From the NCBI GenBank assembly GCA_002432545.1, contig DJFR01000150.1:7708-14983 (forward strand): a DNA stretch of 7,276 nt, in the 5' to 3' direction. A model generated the notes under the pieces. That model was not told the origin of the DNA. It ran no database searches and saw only the letters and a list, made by a program, of their open reading frames with translations. The position numbers were made by a program, and so were the translations under genes. Source of the DNA: Flammeovirgaceae bacterium UBA5867. GTDB taxonomy: Bacteria; Bacteroidota; Bacteroidia; Cytophagales; Cyclobacteriaceae. Each line of letters opens with the position of its first letter. The first letter of the stretch is position 1. Positions 1 through 6,041 of this stretch are shown one piece after another.

Positions 1-749
1 TCATGCGCGATCGCGAACATATACTGCGCTTGCTTGAGTGGGCTTCGGGTGCCAGGTTGCTATATAACTATATCTGGATCGGTGGTTTGTTTTACGATAT
101 ACCGGTTGGCTTTGAAGATCGCTGCCGCGAGTTTGTAAACTATATAAAGCCGAAGCTGCAGGAACTTGAAACAGTTCTGATTGATAATAGGATTTTTATC
201 GATCGTACGGCCAATGTAGGTGTATTGCCGCTTGACCTGGCTATAAACGCTGGTGTAACGGGACCTATACTGCGTGCGTCAGGCTTGCGTCTGGACTTGC
301 GCAGGGTTGATGGTTACTCGGTATATCCCGAACTTGACTTTGATGTACCTATCGGGGAAGGTAAGATGGGTAAGGTTGGTGACTGTTGGGACAGGACGTA
401 TGTGCGTTACGTTGAATTACATGAGTCGTTAAAGATTATTGAACAGTGTCTTGATAAACTTACCGGAGAGCATACACGCTCACGTGATTTCGATCCGCAG
501 GCGTTAGTGCCCAAGAAGATCAGACCGAAGGCGCAGGATTTTTATATTCGTGGCGAGATCCCGAAAGGTGAGCTTGGCTTTTTCTTTCGCGCGGATGGCC
601 GCAATGATATACCTTTCAGGTGCAAGTGTCGGTCATGCAGCTTTACAAATCTTTCTGTGCTACCGGATATATCGAAAGGTATACTGGTGGCAGACCTGAT
701 CGCTATTATCGGTTCGATCGATGTGGTGATGGGGGAGGTGGACAGGTGA
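1..749 (+). CDS. nuoD: NADH-quinone oxidoreductase subunit D, C-terminal part (5' truncated)
   Basis: This is the C-terminal 248 residues of the complex I subunit related to the mitochondrial 49-kDa subunit, which helps form the quinone site at the junction of the peripheral and membrane arms. Family-like stretches, numbered from the first visible Met, are GARLLYNYIWIGG (16-28), the GVTGPILRASG segment (84-94), DLRR (98-101), ELDFDVPIG (110-118) and the C-terminus ADLIAIIGSIDVVMGEVDR (230-248). NuoD proteins are about 400 residues, so roughly 150 residues lie before the window; the Met at base 3 is internal and bases 1-2 end an earlier codon. The C-terminus is complete. Residues 207-212 carry three cysteines (C-x-C-x-x-C) where the NuoD sequences I recall have few or none. 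No further nuo gene follows: the next gene is convergent and its stop codon touches this one. Confidence 0.93.
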   Translation, partial: MRDREHILRLLEWASGARLLYNYIWIGGLFYDIPVGFEDRCREFVNYIKPKLQELETVLIDNRIFIDRTANVGVLPLDLAINAGVTGPILRASGLRLDLRRVDGYSVYPELDFDVPIGEGKMGKVGDCWDRTYVRYVELHESLKIIEQCLDKLTGEHTRSRDFDPQALVPKKIRPKAQDFYIRGEIPKGELGFFFRADGRNDIPFRCKCRSCSFTNLSVLPDISKGILVADLIAIIGSIDVVMGEVDR

Positions 750-1295
750 TCAGTATGGGCTGAAGATAGCAGCCATATTTATGCTAAAGCCGGGGAGTAT
801 ATCTTCACCTGATAACAATTCTGTAAATAGTTTTACGATCACATCACCGTTGGTCCGGTATACGGTAGTTATTCTTTTCCCGGGATTTACCATCCAGGCT
901 AACTGGCAGCCGTTGTCAATCCACTCTTTCATTTTCTCTTCAAGATAGGAAAGCGTGTCAGAGGATGATATAATTTCGATGACAAAATCCGGACAGATGT
1001 GTGTGAATTTCTGACGTTCGGCCATCGGAATATTTTCCCAGCGTTCTTTCTTTGTAAAGGCCGCATCGGCAGCACGTATTGCATGGTTGGGTAAAGTAAA
1101 GCCTGCACTCGAATCGAATGCGTACCCTGATTTCTTTTCTTTATTCCAGATGCCGAGTTCGGTGGCAATATCAAAATTGCAGCGACCCGTTTCAGACCAT
1201 GTTGGTTCCATTACAATGATATCTCCTAACGAATTTCGTTCGACCTGGTAGGGCTCGTTATTTCGACAGAAATAGAAGAATTGATCGTCAGACAT
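750..1295 (-). CDS. Uma2 family (DUF820) endonuclease-like protein
   Basis: The 181-residue protein matches the usual Uma2/DUF820 layout (PF05685), a PD-(D/E)xK nuclease-like fold abundant in Cyanobacteria and Bacteroidota; most members have no known cellular role. Visible features are the MSDDQFFYFC start, RNSLGDIIVMEPT (20-32), GIWN (48-51), SSAGFTLPN (62-70), an Asp in RAADAAF (D77), PDFVIEI (102-108) giving the D-x-x-x-E pair D103/E107, then EKMKEWIDNG with a candidate catalytic lysine (K121), and SGEDILPGF (162-170). Length and motifs look complete, so the active site appears intact. The ATG at 1293-1295 is preceded by AT-rich sequence without a clear Shine-Dalgarno, as is usual in this phylum. 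Its 3' end abuts the nuoD stop, and its 5' end faces the nnr gene across 180 bases. Family membership is well supported; nuclease activity and target are not known. Confidence 0.88.
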   Translation of the reverse strand: MSDDQFFYFCRNNEPYQVERNSLGDIIVMEPTWSETGRCNFDIATELGIWNKEKKSGYAFDSSAGFTLPNHAIRAADAAFTKKERWENIPMAERQKFTHICPDFVIEIISSSDTLSYLEEKMKEWIDNGCQLAWMVNPGKRITTVYRTNGDVIVKLFTELLSGEDILPGFSINMAAIFSPY

Positions 1296-1475
1296 TTATC
1301 ACAACTTTATTTATAAAGATAATTTTGTGTGCACGTTTTATGAGGGTTCATCGCAATATATTTTTATTCTGTATTGTCCACAGTGATAAGAGTATATATT
1401 ACCTTTAGGTGGTACAATATTTTACGGTAGAATATTTAAGTTTAGAATTCTTCCTGAAGTAATATATACGATGCC
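1296..1475. promoter_or_regulatory. Divergent intergenic region with weak rightward promoter candidate
   Basis: These 180 AT-rich bases must contain start signals for the leftward Uma2 gene and the rightward nnr gene. For nnr, TACCTTTA (1400-1407) is one base off the Bacteroidota -7 consensus TAnnTTTG, with ATTG (1373-1376) 23 bases upstream as a poor -33 element. For the leftward gene, TATCTTTA (complement of 1314-1321) is a similar imperfect -7 candidate with no convincing -33. A two-codon ATG-CCA-TGA at 1471-1479 overlaps the nnr start codon. Confidence 0.3.
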
Positions 1476-2981
1476 ATGATCAGGATACTTTCATCTCAAC
1501 AAATAAGAGCGCTGGATGCGCATACAATCCAGCATGAACCAATAACATCCATCGATCTTATGGAACGCGCGTGTCGCGCATTTGTTAATTGGTTTACGGA
1601 GAAATTTAATGGCGCACATACCGTTGCTGTTGTGTGTGGTACGGGTAACAATGGTGGCGATGGACTCGGTATAGCACGTATGCTGCGGGAGTGGAGCTAC
1701 CCGGTAAAAGTATTTGTAATTCGCGGATCGTCTGAAACGGAAGATTTTAAAACTAATTTAGAGCGACTGAAGGGTAAAGCGGAGATCGTTGAAGTAACCT
1801 CGCTGGATAAAGATATATTTTCAGGATACGATATAGTGATCGATGCTATATTTGGTTCAGGTCTTACGCGTCCGGTAGAAGGAGTTTTTGCCCGGGCCAT
1901 ACACTTCATGAACGAATCGGATGCTCTACGCATTGCTGTAGATATACCTTCCGGTTTATTGGCTGATAAAGCTTCGAAAGGCGAAATCTTTAAAGCGCAT
2001 TATACCGTAACATTTCAACTGCCGAAGCTTGCGTTTCTTTTCCCCGGCAACCATGTATATACCGGAGCATGGTGTATGGTAGATATAGGTCTGAACAAGT
2101 CATTCATAAAAGAACAGCAAACCGCTCACTATTATATCACCGCCAAGGATATAAAGAAAATATTGAAGCCACGATCGAAGTTTGATCATAAGGGAACGTA
2201 TGGTCATGCGTTGCTTATTGCAGGTAGCTATGGAAAAATGGGAGCAGCGTTGTTATCGGGTAGGGCAGTGCTTCGTGCCGGTGTAGGTCTGCTCACGATA
2301 CATGTACCTGCATGCGGCTATATAATTTTGCAAAGTTCTATTGCCGAAGCTATGGCAAGCATTGATGAACATGAACGTTTCATCACAACGATTCCTGCAC
2401 TGGATAAATATACTGTTGTTGGTATTGGTCCGGGACTCGGTCAGGATAAGTTAACGGTTAAAGCATTTCGTAAGTTGCTTGAAGATTTCAGGAAACCTGT
2501 GGTACTTGATGCAGATGCATTGAATATACTTTCGGATAATCGAGAGTTGTTGCCGCTGGTGCCTGCAGGAAGTATACTTACGCCACATCCCAAAGAGTTT
2601 GAACGATTGGTTGGTAAATGGACAGATGATTTTGATCGTCTTGAAAAACAAAAGTCGCTGGCAAAACAATTAAAGTCTATGGTGGTATTGAAGGGAGCGA
2701 ATACATCTATAGCCGCTCCGGGTGGTGAGGTATATTTCAACTCCACGGGAAATCCCGGTATGGCTACGGGCGGAACGGGCGATGTGCTCACTGGAATCTT
2801 AACAGGCCTGCTGGCACAGGGATATTCTTCTGTTGATACTGCTGTGGCCGGTGTTTACCTGCATGGACTTTCCGGAGATATTGCAGCGCGCGAAAAGGGA
2901 ATGGTATCGCTTATCGCTTCCGATATCACCGAATTTTTGCCGGCTGCATTCAAACGGATCATCAACGAACAAAAAGTTTAA
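1476..2981 (+). CDS. nnr: Bifunctional NAD(P)H-hydrate repair enzyme (epimerase + ADP-dependent dehydratase)
   Basis: The 501-residue fusion protein repairs hydrated NADH and NADPH (NADHX/NADPHX), damaged cofactors that form spontaneously or through GAPDH. The N-terminal YjeF_N epimerase domain (about 1-215) interconverts R and S hydrates; it shows GNNGGDG (57-63), IDAIFGSG with a candidate catalytic Asp at 123, VDIPSGL (155-161) and QLPK (181-184). The C-terminal ribokinase-like domain (about 225-495) dehydrates the S form with ADP or ATP; it shows GPGLG (318-322), LDADALNIL (344-352), the HPKEFERL segment (371-378), KGANT (406-410) and NPGMATGGTGDVLTG (426-440) with the conserved Asp436. 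Both active sites look intact and the length is typical. In E. coli the fused gene is called nnr or yjeF. The ATG at 1476 is chosen because the ATG at 1471 stops after two codons. No terminator is evident in the 67 bases before apt, so readthrough into apt is possible. Confidence 0.95.
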   Translation: MIRILSSQQIRALDAHTIQHEPITSIDLMERACRAFVNWFTEKFNGAHTVAVVCGTGNNGGDGLGIARMLREWSYPVKVFVIRGSSETEDFKTNLERLKGKAEIVEVTSLDKDIFSGYDIVIDAIFGSGLTRPVEGVFARAIHFMNESDALRIAVDIPSGLLADKASKGEIFKAHYTVTFQLPKLAFLFPGNHVYTGAWCMVDIGLNKSFIKEQQTAHYYITAKDIKKILKPRSKFDHKGTYGHALLIAGSYGKMGAALLSGRAVLRAGVGLLTIHVPACGYIILQSSIAEAMASIDEHERFITTIPALDKYTVVGIGPGLGQDKLTVKAFRKLLEDFRKPVVLDADALNILSDNRELLPLVPAGSILTPHPKEFERLVGKWTDDFDRLEKQKSLAKQLKSMVVLKGANTSIAAPGGEVYFNSTGNPGMATGGTGDVLTGILTGLLAQGYSSVDTAVAGVYLHGLSGDIAAREKGMVSLIASDITEFLPAAFKRIINEQKV

Positions 2982-2999
2982 CCGATCGCGTCTATTAAC

Positions 3000-3030
3000 G
3001 TTGTACTCTAGTGCTGGAATTTTACTTTTG
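3000..3030 (+). promoter_or_regulatory. Bacteroidota-type promoter candidate for apt
   Basis: TACTTTTG (3023-3030) is a perfect match to the primary-sigma -7 consensus TAnnTTTG, and GTTG (3000-3003) lies 19 bases upstream as a -33 element, within the usual spacing. A transcript starting a few bases downstream would have a leader of about 12-15 nt before the ATG at 3049. This supports independent expression of apt even if nnr also reads through. Confidence 0.6.
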
Positions 3031-3048
3031 ATACTTTAAAATATTTGC

Positions 3049-3582
3049 ATGCAGCTATCAGACAAGATCAAACACACCATTCGTGATGTTTACGATTATC
3101 CCAAGCCAGGTATAGTTTTCAAAGACATAACGCCTGTGTTGTCTGATCCGGCACTCATGCATGAAATAGCCCAACAACTTAAACGAGATTTTCAAGGCCA
3201 AAAGCTGGATGCTATCGCTGCCGTAGAGGCGCGTGGATTTATCTTCGGATCGATCCTGGCGCACGAACTTGGCTGCAGGTTTATACCTATCCGCAAAGCC
3301 GGCAAGCTTCCCTATAAAGTAAAACAAAAAGAATACGACCTGGAATATGGCACTGCGTGTATTGAAGTACATGAAGATGCTATTCAACCCGGCTGGCGTG
3401 TGCTGGTGCAAGACGATCTGCTGGCTACAGGCGGAACGGCTGGTGCTGCCGCAGAATTGATTGAAAGCTTTGGCGCCACGGTTGCCGGTTTTTCCTTCAT
3501 TATTAACCTGAGTTTTTTGCCGGGATATAAACTTCTGAAGGAGCGTTTCGGTGTAGACTCACATTTTTTGACTGAATATTAA
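3049..3582 (+). CDS. apt: Adenine phosphoribosyltransferase
   Basis: This cytoplasmic purine-salvage enzyme converts adenine and PRPP to AMP and pyrophosphate. The 177-residue length and motif order are those of bacterial Apt: GIVFKDITPVL (21-31), AVEARGFIFG (58-67) in the adenine-binding region, the flexible-loop segment PIRKAGKLP (80-88), LEYGT (98-102), and the PRPP-binding signature VLVQDDLLATGGTA (118-131) with its acidic pair Asp122/Asp123. Nothing is missing. The ATG at 3049 starts directly with the expected N-terminus and sits just behind a strong promoter candidate. The next gene begins 30 bases downstream on the same strand with no terminator between, so they are probably co-transcribed. 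Confidence 0.97.
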   Translation: MQLSDKIKHTIRDVYDYPKPGIVFKDITPVLSDPALMHEIAQQLKRDFQGQKLDAIAAVEARGFIFGSILAHELGCRFIPIRKAGKLPYKVKQKEYDLEYGTACIEVHEDAIQPGWRVLVQDDLLATGGTAGAAAELIESFGATVAGFSFIINLSFLPGYKLLKERFGVDSHFLTEY

Positions 3583-3612
3583 CCTTATTGCCGTCAAGTT
3601 TGTTTGAGTGGT

Positions 3613-4200
3613 ATGGATGAACCTGGTCATATTCCGATGTTCCCGCTGGCTATATTGCCCTTACCGGGTGAACTTGTACCGCTTCATATTTTCGAACCAC
3701 GCTATCGGCAATTGTTACAGGATGCTGAGACCAATGATATAACGTTTGGTATTTATTTCAGTCATGAGATCAACCAGGCAAGATTAGGTTCACTCATGCG
3801 CCTGGAGAGTGTTATTAAACGATATGCCGGTGGAGAGTCTGATATCATTGTAAAGTGTGAGGATGTTTTTTATATGGACAAGCTCTCGCTTACCTATAAA
3901 TCGAAAATGTATCCGGGCGGTGATGTTCGCTTTCACCAGGTGGATGTTAATAAGGTACCTTCACCTGCGTTGTATGAATTGTTTCTTGACTATTTGAAGA
4001 GTCGCAACATCAGTCAGTACAGCACGCCTTTCTCGGTATATCAAATTGCCTGCGAGCTTAGTCTCGATCTGAACGATCGGTATAAATTTCTTCGGTTACC
4101 ACACGATAGGCATGATCACTTTTTGCTGAACAGAATTCGCTATCAATTGCATTTGCTGAGCAGCGAAGCAAAAAGTAAAGATGTATACCATCTTAACTGA
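3613..4200 (+). CDS. Stand-alone LON substrate-binding-domain protein
   Basis: The 195-residue protein consists of a LON N-terminal (PF02190, PUA-like) domain without the AAA+ ATPase or Ser-Lys protease of Lon. The signature is PLAILPLPGELVPLHIFEPR (11-30) followed by YRQLLQDA, then a beta-rich stretch to about residue 110 and a helical C-terminal part (about 115-190). In Lon this domain binds unfolded substrates; the role of stand-alone proteins of this size is not established, and a link to protein quality control is only inference. The ATG at 3613 is preferred; an in-frame TTG at 3604 would add three residues. It follows apt by 30 bases on the same strand and probably shares its transcript. 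No clear terminator follows; the 184 bases to the next gene hold weak hairpins only. Confidence 0.88.
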   Translation: MDEPGHIPMFPLAILPLPGELVPLHIFEPRYRQLLQDAETNDITFGIYFSHEINQARLGSLMRLESVIKRYAGGESDIIVKCEDVFYMDKLSLTYKSKMYPGGDVRFHQVDVNKVPSPALYELFLDYLKSRNISQYSTPFSVYQIACELSLDLNDRYKFLRLPHDRHDHFLLNRIRYQLHLLSSEAKSKDVYHLN

Positions 4201-4307
4201 TCATAATTTTTATTTAGTACTGCTGATCTGAATCCCTTCTCTTTTATTCTCCGTTATAGGCCTGCTCTGTGAAAGGGCATTCGTTACCTTTTCGGTGACA
4301 CGCTTTA

Positions 4308-4326
4308 ACAAACAATTAACGTTTGT
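4308..4326. repeat. Short inverted repeat upstream of first secreted paralog
   Basis: ACAAAC (4308-4313) and GTTTGT (4321-4326) are perfect inverted copies separated by seven bases. The right arm, read on the opposite strand, gives ACAAACGTTAATTG. This resembles CAAACG words found upstream of the second paralog and of the usp gene. It lies 59-77 bases upstream of the start codon at 4385, so an operator role is possible but unproven. Confidence 0.3.
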
Positions 4327-4328
4327 AC

Positions 4329-4355
4329 TGAAACATAAATCTATAGCGAGGCGTC
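4329..4355 (+). promoter_or_regulatory. Possible ECF-sigma-like promoter for first secreted paralog
   Basis: No good TTTG / TAnnTTTG pair precedes the gene at 4385. Instead TGAAAC (4329-4334) and CGTC (4352-4355), 17 bases apart, resemble the extracytoplasmic-function sigma promoter pattern known from Bacillus sigma-M and sigma-W. Whether any Bacteroidota ECF sigma factor reads such a sequence is unknown, so this is a weak suggestion. An imperfect -7 (TATATTTA, 4365-4372) is an alternative. Confidence 0.2.
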
Positions 4356-4384
4356 TTTGAGGTATATATTTAAAAAAGACCCTT

Positions 4385-4960
4385 ATGAAAAAGATCCTTT
4401 CGATTTTAATGCTGCTTACTATAGGCAGTGCAGCGTTTGCTATGTATGCGGAGAATCCAGCACCGGTTAGTGGTGTTGGTATTATGAAGAAAGGCCACAC
4501 CTTTCATGTGTTTTACAAGGGGACAAAACTATCGGATGTGAAAATCTTCATTCGTGATGAGAAGAATGATCTTGTGTTTACTGAAATAATTCGCAAGACT
4601 GATGGCTTTGTTCGTCCCTATAATTTTACGCAACTGGAAGATGGCGAGTATACTGTTGAAGTGATCGACTGTGTACAACGCCAGGTTCAGAAAATAACAC
4701 ATGGAATAAACCCACCCGATAAGCTCGCTCACGTGGTTCGTGTATCTCCAACAGAGAATAAATTTTTATTAACTGTTCCGAATAAAGTACATAATACTAT
4801 TTCGGTAAAGATTTATGGAGCCAAACACCAGTTAGTATACGAAGAGTTGCTGGAGATTAGTGATGATTTTGCCAAGCTGTATAATCTCAATCAGATCAAC
4901 GATGACTTTTCGTTTGAGATCACTGATGAAGAAGGAAATGTTAAAGTTTTGTCTCGTTAA
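4385..4960 (+). CDS. Secreted protein with two beta-rich repeats, paralog A
   Basis: I do not recognise a named family. The 191-residue protein begins with a standard signal peptide (KK at 2-3, hydrophobic core 4-17, probable cleavage after AFA at 19), so it should reach the periplasm or beyond; there is no lipobox cysteine. The mature part has two homologous units, about residues 38-104 and 126-191. Shared signatures are VKIFIRDEKNDLVFTE (52-67) with VKIYGAKHQLVYEE (141-154), PYNFTQLEDGEYTVEVID (78-95) with LYNLNQINDDFSFEITD (165-181), and DGF versus DDF before each. The alternating pattern suggests an immunoglobulin-like beta-sandwich (inference). Paralog B downstream has the same layout. 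ATA isoleucine codons occur here but I saw none in paralog B. A strong terminator follows. A structural or adhesive surface role is conceivable but not shown. Confidence 0.85.
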   Translation: MKKILSILMLLTIGSAAFAMYAENPAPVSGVGIMKKGHTFHVFYKGTKLSDVKIFIRDEKNDLVFTEIIRKTDGFVRPYNFTQLEDGEYTVEVIDCVQRQVQKITHGINPPDKLAHVVRVSPTENKFLLTVPNKVHNTISVKIYGAKHQLVYEELLEISDDFAKLYNLNQINDDFSFEITDEEGNVKVLSR

Positions 4961-5004
4961 CAAATAACATTTTCAGAAACCGCGTTCTTGTAGAATAATA
5001 TAGC

Positions 5005-5035
5005 AAAGGCAGTCATTCCAATGACTGCCTTTTTT
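5005..5035 (+). terminator. Intrinsic terminator after paralog A
   Basis: A perfect inverted repeat, AGGCAGTCATT (5007-5017) and AATGACTGCCT (5020-5030), forms a stem with a minimal loop and runs into T5030-T5035. A5005-A5006 can extend the stem into the T tract. It lies 45 bases after the paralog A stop codon and ends that transcription unit. Confidence 0.9.
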
Positions 5036-5064
5036 GATTGATAAAGATGCTATACCAGCCAGTA

Positions 5065-5109
5065 GTGCAAACGTTGTATAGAATTGAATCATACTGAGAG
5101 CGTTTGCAC
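5065..5109. repeat. Long inverted repeat / stem-loop between paralogs A and B
   Basis: GTGCAAACG (5065-5073) and CGTTTGCAC (5101-5109) are perfect inverted copies. Inside them T5074-G5100 and T5075-A5099 can pair, and GTAT (5076-5079) pairs with ATAC (5091-5094), leaving a four-base bulge and an 11-base loop. There is no T tract after it, and the terminator of A is already upstream, so it is not an obvious terminator. A perfect 12-base palindrome GGTATATATACC follows at 5112-5123. The word GCAAACGTT appears again at 5156-5164. An operator or a small structured RNA are possibilities; I cannot tell which. Confidence 0.5.
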
Positions 5110-5203
5110 CAGGTATATATACCCTCTTTTGAATGATTTCTTCTTTGAAATTTCTGCAAACGTTATTTATAGTTAAAAAAAATGTTTCCTTACAACAGTC
5201 GGC

Positions 5204-5231
5204 CTTGAGTAATGCTGCCACGTTACATTTG
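5204..5231 (+). promoter_or_regulatory. Bacteroidota-type promoter candidate for paralog B
   Basis: TACATTTG (5224-5231) is a perfect TAnnTTTG -7 element, with CTTG (5204-5207) 16 bases upstream as a slightly close -33. Transcription would give a leader of roughly 25 nt that is very A-rich and lacks guanine until near the end (5235-5262), a pattern associated with efficient translation in this phylum. The position excludes the upstream ATG at 5212 as the true start, because that ATG lies before the expected transcript start. Confidence 0.55.
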
Positions 5232-5262
5232 TATCGTAAACAAAAAACAAACAAAGTCGATT

Positions 5263-5850
5263 ATGAAAATTAGATCACTTTTCATTGCAGCGCTCGTAGT
5301 AGTAAGTGCAAACGTGATGGCTCTTGGAAAGGAAGAGCCTGCCAACAACAAAGGTCTGGCTGTGGTACCTGTTAAAGGTGCAGAAGTATTCAAAGTAATT
5401 TACAAAGCTGAGAACGCTGGTAAAATCAAATTGAATATTTACAACACAAAGTCTGAATTGGTTTTTACTGAAACATTTACTGGTACAGATGGTTTCATCT
5501 GCCCGCTGAATTTCTCAGGTCTTCAATTCGGTGAGTATACAATCGAGTTAATCGATGGTACAGGTAAGAAAACTGAAAAAGTAAACTATAAACCTGTTAG
5601 CGCATCTCCTAAGAATGTACACATCGCTAAATTAGCGAATGAGAATGGCAAATTCCTCGTGTCTGTATCTTCTACAGGAAGCGAACAGATCAATGTTAAG
5701 ATCTACGATGCTGCCAACAATCTTGTTCACAGCGAGAACAAAACAGTTGATGGTAACTTCGCTCAACTTTATACTGTAAAGAATGTAACAGGTTCACTGA
5801 CATTCGAAGTGACAGATAAAGCTGGTAACACTAAAACTGTTAGGTTCTAA
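5263..5850 (+). CDS. Secreted protein with two beta-rich repeats, paralog B
   Basis: This 195-residue protein is the tandem paralog of the gene at 4385 and also belongs to no family I can name. The signal peptide runs MKIRSLFIAALVVVSANVMA with probable cleavage after residue 20. Two repeats follow, about 41-107 and 129-195: KIKLNIYNTKSELVFTE (54-70) matches NVKIYDAANNLVHSE (144-158), and LNFSGLQFGEYTIELID (82-98) matches LYTVKNVTGSLTFEVTD (169-185). The start at 5263 is chosen over the in-frame ATG at 5212 because it begins the signal peptide and lies just after a perfect -7 element and an A-rich leader. Isoleucine is mostly ATC with no ATA that I noticed, and AAC and GGT codons are common, suggesting higher expression than paralog A. 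An intrinsic terminator follows 27 bases after the stop codon. The location is exported; the function is unknown. Confidence 0.88.
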   Translation: MKIRSLFIAALVVVSANVMALGKEEPANNKGLAVVPVKGAEVFKVIYKAENAGKIKLNIYNTKSELVFTETFTGTDGFICPLNFSGLQFGEYTIELIDGTGKKTEKVNYKPVSASPKNVHIAKLANENGKFLVSVSSTGSEQINVKIYDAANNLVHSENKTVDGNFAQLYTVKNVTGSLTFEVTDKAGNTKTVRF

Positions 5851-5877
5851 GAATTAACATAATTCATTAACCGTATG

Positions 5878-5908
5878 AAAGCCTTCCCTCACGGGAGGGC
5901 TTTTGTAT
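5878..5908 (+). terminator. Intrinsic terminator after paralog B
   Basis: AAAGCCTTCCC (5878-5888) pairs with GGGAGGGCTTT (5893-5903) around a TCAC loop, with one G-U pair, and runs into a short T-rich tail. It starts 27 bases after the paralog B stop codon, so B is a single-gene transcript between its own promoter and this terminator. Confidence 0.88.
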
Positions 5909-5979
5909 TTATAGCCTTATATATAAAATACAACAATAAATTATGACTTTTGTCTATAGTGAATGCTGACAGAATGCAT

Positions 5980-6009
5980 TTTGAATTTTAACTGAAATCG
6001 CTACTTTTA
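5980..6009 (+). promoter_or_regulatory. Bacteroidota-type promoter candidate for the usp gene
   Basis: TTTG (5980-5983) and TACTTTTA (6002-6009) are 18 bases apart; only the last base of the -7 consensus TAnnTTTG differs. The predicted leader is about 27 nt and contains GCAAACGATTAACG (6017-6030), which resembles words upstream of both secreted paralogs. Confidence 0.5.
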
Positions 6010-6041
6010 CCCTATCGCAAACGATTAACGTAAACTATCCT

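Noticed and set aside
3..5. ATG at base 3 as the true start of nuoD.
   Set aside because: The protein would be about 150 residues shorter than the family, and the sequence begins in the middle of a conserved region.
1471..1479. Two-codon ATG-CCA-TGA overlapping the nnr start as a translational control element.
   Set aside because: It is too short to distinguish from chance in this AT-rich spacer and has no supporting structure.
2441..2791. A 116-codon minus-strand frame inside the nnr dehydratase domain.
   Set aside because: It is antisense to a conserved catalytic domain with all motifs intact, and its product has no recognisable features.
3604..3612. TTG start codon at 3604 for the LON-domain protein.
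   Set aside because: The ATG three codons later is the simpler start, and no sequence signal favours TTG.
4283..4299. Small hairpin GTTACC/GGTGAC upstream of paralog A as a terminator for the LON-domain gene.
   Set aside because: The stem has only six pairs including a G-U and no T tract follows.
5212..5262. Upstream in-frame ATG at 5212 as start of paralog B.
   Set aside because: It would place 17 polar residues before a clean signal peptide and lies upstream of the predicted transcription start.
5133..5273. A 46-codon plus-strand reading frame (ATG 5133 to TAG 5273) in the spacer before paralog B.
   Set aside because: It runs through the promoter and leader of B and overlaps its start codon, has no promoter or ribosome-site signal, and its product looks like random low-complexity sequence.
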